Of a stretch of DNA of 64,000 nt, positions 55,599 through 63,844 are shown piece by piece; within the stretch, counting starts at the first letter, position 1; every line of letters begins with the position of its first letter. The position numbers and the translations under genes are program-made. The stretch is from Microbacterium salsuginis (GTDB taxonomy: Bacteria; Actinomycetota; Actinomycetes; Actinomycetales; Microbacteriaceae): contig NZ_JABACI010000001.1 in the NCBI RefSeq assembly GCF_012524205.1, positions 496,001 through 560,000 of the forward strand. The letters are read 5' to 3'. A model generated the notes under the pieces. The model saw only the letters and a program-made list of their open reading frames with translations. It searched no databases and had not been told where the DNA came from.

Positions 55599-57221
55599 TC
55601 ATTGGGGTCTTCTGGTCGCGGCTAGTGTGGCGCGTCCTCCCACGACCTCGTTCGGGATCCCTCGCGAGAAGAAGAGGGAGAACAGCGCGATGACGACGAG
55701 CGCGAAGAACGCAACGCGCAGCGATGACAGTTGCGACTCGACATAGAGCCTTGCCAACGTCTCGGCCTCGGCGGCTTCGAGTCCGGCGTCGATCCCGATC
55801 TGCTCGACCGTCGAAGCCGGGACCGTTTCGACGCCGCCCGCTGTACGCTCGGCGATGATCTGCTGCACTTCGGCGGGCAACGTACTGCTCGAGACACCGG
55901 CAGAGAAGGATGTTGCGAGGGCCCCGATCATGATCGAGCCGATCAGCGCCGTGCCCAACGATGACCCCAGGTTCTGGAACACTCCCTGCAGTCCGCCCAC
56001 CTCGCTGGTGTCCTTCTCGGTCACCGCCGACATGTTGACGTTCCCCAATTGCGAAGCGAGCAGTCCCAGAGCAGCGCCGGCGCAGAACATCCCGATCCCG
56101 AAGACCCAGCCAGAGAGTTCGGGGTCGATCGCCGAGAGGAGCACCACCGCACTGACCACGAGGATCCACTGGCCGACGCGCACGATACGTCGCGGCGACC
56201 ACACCCTCGTCAGCCGGGTGCCCGCGATGGAGAAGACGATGAGCGAGACGGAAAGCGGAAAGATCCGGATGCCGGTCTCGAGGGCGTCGAGCCCGAGCGT
56301 CATCTGCAGGTAGACCGGCACCATGAAGAAGAGGCCGGCGGTCATCGCGTACTGCGCGCCCAGCACGGTGAGACCGCTCCGCAGTTGCCGGATCGCGAGC
56401 ATAGACACGTGCACCAGGGGCTCCTTGCCCTGCCCGAGCAGGCGGCGCTGCCGGGAGAAGAACAGGGCCAGCAAGGCGATGCCGATGACCATGAACCACG
56501 CCGTCAAGGAGATGCCCAACGGCGCAATAGGTACCCCGTTGATCTCAGGAAAGTTGAGCGGCCGGATCCAACCCCAGACCTTACTCTGCAGCATCCCATA
56601 GACGACGAGAAGCAGCCCAGCAGCCGACAACAGGACGCTCAGCACATCGATGCGGATGGGCCGGCGATCTGCGCGGTCAGCGATTCCCCGGGCGAAGAGG
56701 ACAACGCCGGCCATGATGACGACTTCGGCGACGAAGACGTAACGCCAACTGAAGTAGGTCGTCACGAATCCACCGATGAGCGGGCCGGCGGCGACCGCCG
56801 CGCCCGAAAGAGCCCCGATCATCGCGAAGGCCGTGATGCGGTCCTTGCCTTGGTAGTTGTCGGCGATGAGCGCCGCGATGGCCGGGATCACAAGAACCGC
56901 GCCAAGGCCCTCGATGACGGACCAGCCGAGGAAGAGCACCGGCATGTTCGGGGCTATCGCCGTCAGTAGCGACCCGAGGGCGTAGACGATCGATCCGATG
57001 ACCAGCGCCCGGCGGCGGCCCCACACGTCGCCCAGTTTGGCGCCCAGCAGCATGAGCGAGGCCATTGTGAGGGTGTAGAACGTTATGGCGGTCTGCATCG
57101 CAGCAACCGTGCTGTCAAGATCTTCGACCACGGCAGAGATGGAGACGTTCATCACCGTGCCATCGAGCACCATGACGAACTGCGCGCATCCCAGGATTAC
57201 GAGGACGGACCACTTCTTCAT
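55599..57221 (-). CDS. MFS multidrug exporter, DHA2 family (14 helices)
   Basis: 540 residues, about 14 hydrophobic helices. 'CAQFVMVLDGTVMNVSISAV' is the DHA2 motif D1 (LDxTxxNVA), 'LGAKLGDVWGRRRALVIGSI' is motif A, and 'ALSGAAVAAGPLIGGFVTTY' motif C of drug:H+ antiporters. A long loop near the C-terminus ('LPAEVQQIIAERTAGGVETV') is usual for the group. It probably exports toxic compounds. The Shine-Dalgarno is weak. It lies inside the tRNA-Ser island beside a TetR remnant and is read away from the DUF2252 gene. Confidence 0.92.
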   Translation of the reverse strand: MKKWSVLVILGCAQFVMVLDGTVMNVSISAVVEDLDSTVAAMQTAITFYTLTMASLMLLGAKLGDVWGRRRALVIGSIVYALGSLLTAIAPNMPVLFLGWSVIEGLGAVLVIPAIAALIADNYQGKDRITAFAMIGALSGAAVAAGPLIGGFVTTYFSWRYVFVAEVVIMAGVVLFARGIADRADRRPIRIDVLSVLLSAAGLLLVVYGMLQSKVWGWIRPLNFPEINGVPIAPLGISLTAWFMVIGIALLALFFSRQRRLLGQGKEPLVHVSMLAIRQLRSGLTVLGAQYAMTAGLFFMVPVYLQMTLGLDALETGIRIFPLSVSLIVFSIAGTRLTRVWSPRRIVRVGQWILVVSAVVLLSAIDPELSGWVFGIGMFCAGAALGLLASQLGNVNMSAVTEKDTSEVGGLQGVFQNLGSSLGTALIGSIMIGALATSFSAGVSSSTLPAEVQQIIAERTAGGVETVPASTVEQIGIDAGLEAAEAETLARLYVESQLSSLRVAFFALVVIALFSLFFSRGIPNEVVGGRATLAATRRPQ

Positions 57222-57486
57222 TGAACCGGCTCTCGATGAGGGAGGCGTGGACCTGACTGCTCACATTCAATACCTCGGATGCTCCACGAGCAATCGCGCA
57301 CGGTCGCGGCGTCGATGCCGAGTGCGCCGGATGCCGGCCCGGCGGTCCCGATCTCTTGTCGGATGAGTCTGCACCGGCGTACCGTTCGTGATTACTCGCC
57401 CGCGTACTCGGCTCGAGACAGTCGATCCCGATTCGTGACGCTCGCCTCGATGATCGTCGAGCAGTGGCGACCGTTGAGGACGTGTC

Positions 57487-58941
57487 ATGACCAAACAGAT
57501 GAGCGCCACCGTAGACGATGCCAGCCTTTCATCGACGCCTGGGGCCGGCGCCTTCGAGGAGCGGCGCAGAGCCGGCCGGGCGGCTAGAAGCCGAAGCCCC
57601 CGATCTGGCCACGGCGCCGGGGCAGTCATGGCAGACCGCTTCGATCCGGTTTCGTTGCTCGAACAGCAATCCGCGTCGCGGGTGCGTGAGCTCGTCCCCC
57701 TCCGCTACGACCGAATGACGGCATCGCCCTTCGCGTTCTTCCGCGGCGCAGCGTTGCTGATGGCGGCGGACCTGGCCACGGCGCCGAGCAGCGGGTTGAA
57801 CGCCCAGCTGTGCGGCGACGCGCACCTGTCGAATTTCGGGCTGTTCGCCTCACCTGAGCGGCAACTCGTCTTCGATATCAACGACTTCGACGAGACTCTC
57901 CCCGGGCCGTTCGAATGGGACCTCAAACGCCTTGTCACCAGCTTCGAGATCGCCGGGCGCCACCGCGGATTCTCCGAGAACGAGAGGAGGCCGATCCTCC
58001 GTGCGGCGGCTCTCGCGTACCGCGAGCGGATGATCGATCTGGCGAAATCATCGGTACTGGATGCCTGGTACGACCGGCTTGATGCCGGCAAGATCGCCTC
58101 CTGGTTGCGAGATGAACGCAAGGCCGAGCGCGCCGGAAAGAGCCAGATCAAGGGTTGGGACTCGATCGTTGCCAAGGCGCAGACGAAGGACCGGAATCGG
58201 GCCTTCTCGAGGCTTGTCGTGACGGAGGGCGGGCGGCTGCGGATTATGTCCGACCCTCCCCTGGTCGTGCCGGTCGAAGAACTCTTCCCTGATGACGAGC
58301 GAATTCACGCCACGGAGGTATGGATGCGTGACTTCCTTGAGGGTTACAGGCAGACGCTTCCCGCCGAGCGCCACCCGCTCGCGGAGTACCGATACGTACA
58401 CATGGCGCGCAGCGTCGGTGGGATCGGGAGTGTCGGAACCCGCTGCTGGATACTCCTCCTCACAGGTAAGGACGACACCGACCCGCTGATCCTGCAGGCG
58501 AAGGAAGCGCAGGCATCCGTGCTTGAGAGGTTTCTGCCCCCGAGCAAGCACTCCCATCATGGTGAACGGGTAGTGCGCGGGCAGCGTCTCCTCCAGGCCG
58601 CCAGCGACATCTTTCTCGGATGGCATCGAACAACTGAGGTAGGCGGCGGTGAGCGCGACTTCTATCTGCGCCAACTGCACGATTGGAAGGGTTCCGTCGA
58701 CCCAGAGGTCATGGTCCCGCGAGGTGCCATGCTCTACGCCCGGCTCTGCGGCGAGACGTTGGCGCGTGGTCACGCACGCACCGGAGACAGAGTACAGATC
58801 GCGGCCTATCTCGGTCGTTCTCAGGCATTCGACAACGCGATCGTTGCCTTCGCCGAGGCATACGCCGATCAGAACGAGAAGGACCACGCAGCTTTCGTCG
58901 CGGCCATCGCCTCCGGCCGCCTCACCGCTCGGTCTATCTGA
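57487..58941 (+). CDS. DUF2252-domain protein (kinase-like fold)
   Basis: 484 residues. 'AQLCGDAHLSNFGLFASPER' resembles the catalytic loop and 'LVFDINDFDETLPGPFEWDL' the metal-binding DFD of protein-kinase-like phosphotransferases; 'KRLVTSF' follows, as in DUF2252. 'YRYVHMARSVGGIGSVGTRC' and 'DFYLRQLHDWKGSV' are further family blocks. The residues suggest it may still bind nucleotide, but no activity is established. ATG 57487 has GAGGA upstream. 265 nt separate it from the divergent MFS gene; I see no clear operator there. Confidence 0.88.
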   Translation: MTKQMSATVDDASLSSTPGAGAFEERRRAGRAARSRSPRSGHGAGAVMADRFDPVSLLEQQSASRVRELVPLRYDRMTASPFAFFRGAALLMAADLATAPSSGLNAQLCGDAHLSNFGLFASPERQLVFDINDFDETLPGPFEWDLKRLVTSFEIAGRHRGFSENERRPILRAAALAYRERMIDLAKSSVLDAWYDRLDAGKIASWLRDERKAERAGKSQIKGWDSIVAKAQTKDRNRAFSRLVVTEGGRLRIMSDPPLVVPVEELFPDDERIHATEVWMRDFLEGYRQTLPAERHPLAEYRYVHMARSVGGIGSVGTRCWILLLTGKDDTDPLILQAKEAQASVLERFLPPSKHSHHGERVVRGQRLLQAASDIFLGWHRTTEVGGGERDFYLRQLHDWKGSVDPEVMVPRGAMLYARLCGETLARGHARTGDRVQIAAYLGRSQAFDNAIVAFAEAYADQNEKDHAAFVAAIASGRLTARSI

Positions 58942-59006
58942 CGCGCACTCAGCCTCGTGCCGTCGTCCGGCGGTCTACCGGCGCAATGAGATAGCTCACA
59001 GTGTGG

Positions 59007-59273
59007 TTAATAGTGATATCGAGCTTGCACGATCGTCACGTGTTGAACGTCAGCGACATAGACGAGGCGGTTGCTCTCATCGATTCGTCGCGACCACGCT
59101 CCGGCCAGGGCGTGCTTGAGGGGTTCAGGCTTGCCGATCCCCTCGAAAGGATCGCCTCGGAGAATGTCTTCGATGAGTGCGTTGATGCGCTTGAGCGTCT
59201 TGCGATCCTGCGTCTGCCAGTAGACGTAGTCCTCCCAGGCTTCAGCGGTCCACGCAAGCTTTCGGTCCGTCAC
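59007..59273 (-). CDS. yoeB: YoeB/Txe-family mRNA interferase toxin
   Basis: 88 residues. 'LAWTAEAWEDYVYWQTQDRK', 'RINALIEDILRGDPFEGIGK', 'PEPLKHALAGAWSRRIDESN' and 'RLVYVADVQHVTIVQARYHY' match YoeB throughout, including the Glu, Arg and His of the ribosome-dependent endoribonuclease site and the C-terminal Tyr. It cleaves mRNA in the ribosomal A site when the antitoxin is degraded. ATG overlaps the antitoxin stop (ATGA). Last gene of the island before the right att copy. Confidence 0.95.
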   Translation of the reverse strand: MTDRKLAWTAEAWEDYVYWQTQDRKTLKRINALIEDILRGDPFEGIGKPEPLKHALAGAWSRRIDESNRLVYVADVQHVTIVQARYHY

Positions 59274-59518
59274 GGCTCCAGCAGTTCGCGCTCCGTGACC
59301 GCACCCGCTCGCGCGCTCTCCATCGCGCTCAGCAACCGGCGGGCGTTCTCGGGCGAGCGCAGCAGGTAGCTGGTCTCCACCAGGGAGTCGTACTCGTCCT
59401 TCGACATGAGTACAGCCGAGCCCCGTCTCGACGTGATCTCCACCTCGGTGTGATCAAGGTTGACGCGCTCAATGAGACCGAACAGGTCGCGACGGGCCTC
59501 GCTCGTGGTGATTGCCAT
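59270..59518 (-). CDS. yefM: YefM/Phd-family antitoxin
   Basis: 82 residues. 'AITTSEARRDLFGLIERVNL' is the Phd/YefM DNA-binding N-terminus and 'VLMSKDEYDSLVETSYLLRS' the conserved middle; the C-terminal tail 'NARRLLSAMESARAGAVTER' wraps the toxin. It neutralises YoeB and represses the operon. Two adjacent ATGs (59521 and 59518) are possible; the second has the better distance to GGAGG. Two palindromes upstream are likely its binding sites. Confidence 0.94.
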   Translation of the reverse strand: MAITTSEARRDLFGLIERVNLDHTEVEITSRRGSAVLMSKDEYDSLVETSYLLRSPENARRLLSAMESARAGAVTERELLEP

Positions 59519-59531
59519 CATGCCTCCAGAG

Positions 59532-59551
59532 TTGTACAAGATATGGTACCA
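59532..59551. promoter_or_regulatory. YefM operator: two 8-bp palindromes
   Basis: TTGTACAA (59532-59539) and TGGTACCA (59544-59551), centres 12 bp apart, just upstream of the antitoxin start. E. coli YefM recognises paired palindromes with a TGTACA core, so autoregulation is likely. Confidence 0.65.
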
Positions 59552-59608
59552 CTCGACCGAGACAAAGCACCTCGAGCGCCAAGCGAGACGCACTCGCATC
59601 CGAGTACG

Positions 59609-59684
59609 ATTCGAAACCCCCTTATCCTCCGCCACTGTCCTCAGTCGCGACATCATCCGCGACCGTGTCGCGGCCCAGGACCTT
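59609..59684 (+). repeat. Decayed copy of the tRNA-Ser 3' end plus terminator (right island boundary)
   Basis: Matches 54672-54745 over about 75 bp: TTATCCTCCGCC, then GTCCTCAGTCGCGACATC and GTGTCGCGGCCCAGGACC correspond to the tRNA end and both terminator arms, with scattered substitutions and an extra C/T. Marks the right end of the island. Confidence 0.8.
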
Positions 59685-59761
59685 CGTGTGCCGGCGTCGG
59701 TCCGCCGATGCCGCGAAGAGCGACATCCTGCCGCTCAGGCAAGGTCATCGCGTCGCCGGAG

Positions 59762-59983
59762 TTACGGCCGGTGAATGCCTGATCGTTCGTTGCCGCGCCT
59801 GTAGTTGCCGGTGACTCGCGCCATCAACTGCTGAGGATCGCCGCGGTCCACATCGGCGAGGAACTTGACCGCCGCTGACTTGCGAAGCGTCGCCGCCAGG
59901 CGACCGTGGTGGCGTATCTCGATACGGTCGCCCATCACCGTGAACTCGAATCCACTCGGAGCACCCGCCATAGCTTTGAGCAT
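59762..59983 (-). CDS. Short conserved hypothetical protein
   Basis: 73 residues from ATG 59983 ('MLKAMAGAPSGFEFTVMGDR'); an in-frame extension upstream is open for another 52 codons, so the start is uncertain. 'IEIRHHGRLAATLRKSAAVK' and 'FLADVDRGDPQQLMARVTGN', 'YRRGNER' have the look of a small actinobacterial family I have no function for. Basic, no membrane segment. Divergent from the helicase gene with 182 nt between. Confidence 0.65.
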   Translation of the reverse strand: MLKAMAGAPSGFEFTVMGDRIEIRHHGRLAATLRKSAAVKFLADVDRGDPQQLMARVTGNYRRGNERSGIHRP

Positions 59984-60165
59984 GCCCCACTGGCGCGTGC
60001 TGTGCGCGAGCCGCGCTCGTCGACTGAGCGAAACCGAGGCCGAGCCGCCGCTGGCACGCCCACCCCTCGGAGTGAGCCGTCTCAGCGTGGGCGCAGTTCG
60101 CGTACCGCTCGAGGGTGATCCCGCGGACCTCTTTGGCATGTCCGCACGCTCGCGATGGCGGCTGG

Positions 60166-62202
60166 ATGTCGGGGGGTCTGGTTACCGTCCCCTCTGTGGC
60201 AACTTCTGATGCGCTCGCCGGGCTGGATCCGGCGCAGCTCAAGGCCGTCGAGCATGGCGACGGGCCGCTGGTTGTCGCGGCGGGGGCCGGCACAGGGAAG
60301 ACGCGTGTACTCACGGCACGTGTTGCGCGGCTGCTGGAGGCGGGGGTCGCACCGGAACGGATCCTGTTGCTGACGTTCACGCGGCGCGCGGCATCCGCGA
60401 TGCTCTCCCGCGCTGCGGTGATGTGCGGCGACGCGCAGGCTGCGCAGCGCATCGCCGGGGGCACGTTCCATGCCGTCGCGCACCGCATCGTCGCCGAGTA
60501 CGCACAGCACCTGGGATTGCAGGACGTGACTGTCATCGATCCCGACGACGTCATCGACCTGATCGACCTGCTGCGCGCCGAGCACGGCCTGGACGGCACG
60601 GAGGTGCGGCTGCCCACGACACGCACCATCGCGGACATCGCCTCCCGCGCGATGAACACCGCGACCCCGGCCCGCATCGTCATCGAAGAGCAGTTTCCGT
60701 GGGCGCTTGAGCACGCCGACCAGGTCGCCGGTCTCTTGCGTCACTACCGCGACCGCAAGCGCGAGCGCGGCCTGCTCGACCTGGATGATCTGCTCATCGC
60801 CTGGCGGGCGCTGGTCACCGATCCCGATGTCGGCGCACGGTTGCGGGCGCGCTGGGACTGGGTGCTGGTGGATGAGTATCAAGACGTCAACCAGCTCCAG
60901 GTCGACATCGTGCGCGGGCTCAGTCCCGACGGCCGCGGGCTGACCGTCGTCGGCGATGACGCACAGGCGATCTACGCGTTCCGGGGGGCGAGCGCCGGGC
61001 ACCTGCTCGAGCTCGTCGAGGCGTACCCCGACGCGACGCTGGTGCGCCTGGAACGCAACTTCCGATCGACGCAGCAGATTCTGGATGTTGCGAACCAGGT
61101 GCGCCCCGGCGAACTGAGGCTACGGCTCGTCGCCGACCGCTCGCAGCCGGGCGCCCGGCCGACCCTGGTCAGCTGCCGCAACGCCGACGACGAGGCCCGC
61201 ACGATCGCGGACCGCATCCTCGCCGCGCACATCGATGGCACGCCATTGCGTTCGCAGGCGGTGCTGATGCGCACCGGATCCCACAGCGCGCAGCTGGAGG
61301 TGGAGCTCAAGGTGCGGGCGATCCCGTTCCACAAGTTCGGCGGGATCGGCTACCTGGAGACGTCGCATGTGCGCGACCTGCTGGCAGGCTTCCGAGTGGT
61401 GCTCAACCCGACAGACGAGGTGTCCTGGTACCGCCTGCTCACCCGGCATCGCGCGATCGGCAAAGCGAGCGCGCGCGTACTGGCCAGGATCCTCGCGGGC
61501 GGAGGCGTCGATCGCGCGGCCGACGCGGTGGCGGCGGCACCGGCAAAGGCGCGCACCGGGCTTGCCAACACCCTGTCGCTGCTCGGCGCCGTGGACTCCA
61601 CGACCGCGGTACCGGAGCTGGTCGAGGCATGCCGAGGCGCGGTGGATCCGCTGCTGCGCGCGCACTACCCGGATTGGCAGCGGCGGGTGACGGACGTGGA
61701 CTCCATCGCGCAGGCCGCCGCTGGGCACAGCGACCTCCGCACGTTCGTGAGCGAGCAGGCCATCGACCCGGTGAACGTCACCAGCGACTGGGCCAAGCAA
61801 CCACATCTGGACGAGGACTGGCTCACCCTGTCCACGATCCATTCCGCGAAGGGCCTGGAATGGGACATCGTGCACCTCCTGCGCGTGAACGACGGCGCAA
61901 TGCCCTCAGACATGGCACTCGCTTCTCGCGCCGGGCTGGCTGAGGAGGAGCGCCTCTTCTACGTTGCGCTCACCCGCGCACGCGACACCCTCGACGTATA
62001 CGTGCCCTCGCAACTGCCCACGCACCCCACCGCGTTCCTGGCAAGGCACGTCGCCGCCAAGCCCAGCAGGTTCCTGACCGAGCCGGCCCGCGCTCTCATG
62101 GAGCCGGTCCACACCGCCGCCGTCAACCCCGAGCCCGCGATCAAACGTGCCGCCACGGCGCCGCGGGTGCGCACGGACGCGTTCGACGAGCTCTTCGCCT
62201 GA
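60166..62202 (+). CDS. UvrD/Rep-like superfamily 1 DNA helicase
   Basis: 678 residues. Motif I 'VVAAGAGTGKTRVLTARVAR', Ia 'LTFTRRAASAMLSR', II 'WVLVDEYQDVNQLQ', III 'LTVVGDDAQAIYAFRGA', IV 'VRLERNFRSTQQIL', V 'LSTIHSAKGLEWDIVHLL' and VI 'RLFYVALTRARDTLDVY' are complete, so it should be an active 3'-5' helicase. It has no HRDC or nuclease domain, and the 2B region is short. ATG 60166 is used; GTG 60196 or GTG 60115 are alternatives. It may be a UvrD2-like repair helicase or an accessory one; the neighbours do not decide. Confidence 0.9.
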   Translation: MSGGLVTVPSVATSDALAGLDPAQLKAVEHGDGPLVVAAGAGTGKTRVLTARVARLLEAGVAPERILLLTFTRRAASAMLSRAAVMCGDAQAAQRIAGGTFHAVAHRIVAEYAQHLGLQDVTVIDPDDVIDLIDLLRAEHGLDGTEVRLPTTRTIADIASRAMNTATPARIVIEEQFPWALEHADQVAGLLRHYRDRKRERGLLDLDDLLIAWRALVTDPDVGARLRARWDWVLVDEYQDVNQLQVDIVRGLSPDGRGLTVVGDDAQAIYAFRGASAGHLLELVEAYPDATLVRLERNFRSTQQILDVANQVRPGELRLRLVADRSQPGARPTLVSCRNADDEARTIADRILAAHIDGTPLRSQAVLMRTGSHSAQLEVELKVRAIPFHKFGGIGYLETSHVRDLLAGFRVVLNPTDEVSWYRLLTRHRAIGKASARVLARILAGGGVDRAADAVAAAPAKARTGLANTLSLLGAVDSTTAVPELVEACRGAVDPLLRAHYPDWQRRVTDVDSIAQAAAGHSDLRTFVSEQAIDPVNVTSDWAKQPHLDEDWLTLSTIHSAKGLEWDIVHLLRVNDGAMPSDMALASRAGLAEEERLFYVALTRARDTLDVYVPSQLPTHPTAFLARHVAAKPSRFLTEPARALMEPVHTAAVNPEPAIKRAATAPRVRTDAFDELFA

Positions 62203-62373
62203 TCTGCATCAGACGGCCCCGACGAAGGTGTGCGAACTAGCACGAGGCGACGACGATCCGCAGACTCTCAGCGCGTCCGGCAATACCTCGCGATTCGCTC
62301 GGTCGTCTCCGAGCGGAATGCGGCGGGGCGCCGGCCACGACGCATCGATGAACGCAACCGCCCGCCAGGATGA

Positions 62374-62856
62374 CTAAGCGGGCTCGACAGGGAGCCATAG
62401 ATCGTGCATCGCGGGACCGCGGCCTTCGGCGCGGCTTGCCACGATGGAGGGGCCCGGTCGCAGCCGCCAGGGATGTGAGGGGAACCACACCGCGGCCATC
62501 CACTCAGGGATGGCGCCGACGGGGTGAGGCGGCGTCTCACGGACGATCACCCAGTCGCCCCTGGGAACATCCAGCAGTCCGAGGCCGTCGGGAGCCCGTG
62601 TCCGAGCGCTTGCCGCGACACCGCACATGAACTCGAATTCGGTGCCCACGGCATAGTCGGCGTCGACGCCGGAGCTCACATTGAGCACGCCCGCCGGCTC
62701 GCTTCCACCCAGCCTGAGCAACTCCATGTACTTGGTCCGAGGCACCGACTCGATATGCGCCTGCACGCCCGGATTGAGGAGTCCAGAGACCACAGTCACG
62801 CGGGTCGAGTAGCCGATCAATCGAAAAGCCGGGCGGTCTGCGATGCGGATGTCCAT
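62374..62856 (-). CDS. GyrI-like / AraC effector-binding-domain protein
   Basis: 160 residues. 'MDIRIADRPAFRLIGYSTRV' is the usual opening of stand-alone GyrI-like (small-molecule-binding) domains, 'PGVQAHIESVPRTKYMELLR' and 'VGTEFEFMCGVAASAR' the middle, and 'LDVPRGDWVIVRETPPHPVG' the end. Such proteins bind hydrophobic or drug-like ligands and can sequester or hydrolyse them; they are often near resistance genes. AAGGA precedes ATG 62856. Divergent from the AviRb-like gene. 62203-62373 contains nothing I can support. Confidence 0.82.
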   Translation of the reverse strand: MDIRIADRPAFRLIGYSTRVTVVSGLLNPGVQAHIESVPRTKYMELLRLGGSEPAGVLNVSSGVDADYAVGTEFEFMCGVAASARTRAPDGLGLLDVPRGDWVIVRETPPHPVGAIPEWMAAVWFPSHPWRLRPGPSIVASRAEGRGPAMHDLWLPVEPA

Positions 62857-63013
62857 TGCGTCGTCCTTCCGGTCAGGATGCGAAGTCGGAGCGCCCACTG
62901 TCGCGGATCGATCCTCACGCTCACCCGACAATTTCCGTCCGATCTGATCGGGAAGGCCTGCGCCGCACAGTGAGAGCCTGAACCCGCTTGCTTCGGAAGA
63001 GAGGAGGCTGCGA

Positions 63014-63838
63014 TTGAGTACTGACACGCGCATCTCACGCCGTAACGCGCGATTCCAGCAGTGGGAGGCGCTGCTACGCAATCGGAACAAGCGCCAGAGA
63101 GCGGGAGAGTTTCTGGTTCAGGGCGTCCGCCCCATCAGCCTCGCGATCGAGCATGGCTGGCGGATAAACGCCCTGATCTTCGACGCCGAGCGATCACTCT
63201 CACCTTGGGCCGCGCGGATGCTGAGCCACGCCGGGGGCGAGCGCGTCGCGATGGCAACGGATCTGGTCCGCGAGCTGGGCGAGAAAGAAGATGACGCGCC
63301 AGAGCTCGTTGCAGTCGTCGCCCTTCCGGCAGACGACCTGTCGCGCATAGCGGTCGCGCCGGGATTCCTGGGGGTGGTTTTCGACCGCCCCGCTGTGCCT
63401 GGGAACATCGGCTCGATCGTGCGGTCGGTGGATGCGTTCGGCGGCGCGGGGCTGATCATCACCGGACATGCCGCAGACCCGTACGATCCCAAGGCCGTGC
63501 GCGCATCCACTGGGTCGCTGTTCGCCGTGCCGACGGTCCGAGTGCGCTCACATCAGGATGTCTTGGCATGGGTGCAATCGAATCGATCGGCGGGGCTTGA
63601 CCTCACCATCATCGGTACCGACGAAAACGGCGCCGTCGATCTTTCGGATCTCGATCTGACCGGCCCGACGCTCCTCGTCGTCGGCAATGAGACGTCCGGC
63701 TTGAGTTCGGGGTGGAGAGCGGGATGCGACCTGATCGCGCGCATCCCGATGGGCGGTGCGGCCAGTTCGCTGAACGCTGCCAGTGCGGCGACTGTCACTC
63801 TCTATGAGGCCGCACGCCAGCGCGGCGGCGCCCGGTGA
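63014..63838 (+). CDS. aviRb: AviRb-like 23S rRNA 2'-O-methyltransferase (SpoU/TrmH family)
   Basis: 274 residues, TTG start with GAGGAGG upstream. The N-terminus 'ISRRNARFQQWEALLRNRNK' and 'RQRAGEFLVQGVRPISLAIE' closely resembles Streptomyces viridochromogenes AviRb. SPOUT motifs: 1 'FDRPAVPGNIGSIVRSVDAF' (catalytic Arg), 2 'LLVVGNETSGLSSGW', 3 'IPMGGAASSLNAASAATVTL'. AviRb methylates the ribose of U2479 (E. coli numbering) and confers avilamycin resistance with AviRa. The next gene starts 6 nt after its stop and looks like AviRa. Identification is by recalled similarity; rRNA site and drug resistance are inferred. Confidence 0.85.
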   Translation: MSTDTRISRRNARFQQWEALLRNRNKRQRAGEFLVQGVRPISLAIEHGWRINALIFDAERSLSPWAARMLSHAGGERVAMATDLVRELGEKEDDAPELVAVVALPADDLSRIAVAPGFLGVVFDRPAVPGNIGSIVRSVDAFGGAGLIITGHAADPYDPKAVRASTGSLFAVPTVRVRSHQDVLAWVQSNRSAGLDLTIIGTDENGAVDLSDLDLTGPTLLVVGNETSGLSSGWRAGCDLIARIPMGGAASSLNAASAATVTLYEAARQRGGAR

Positions 63839-63844
63839 GCTTCC

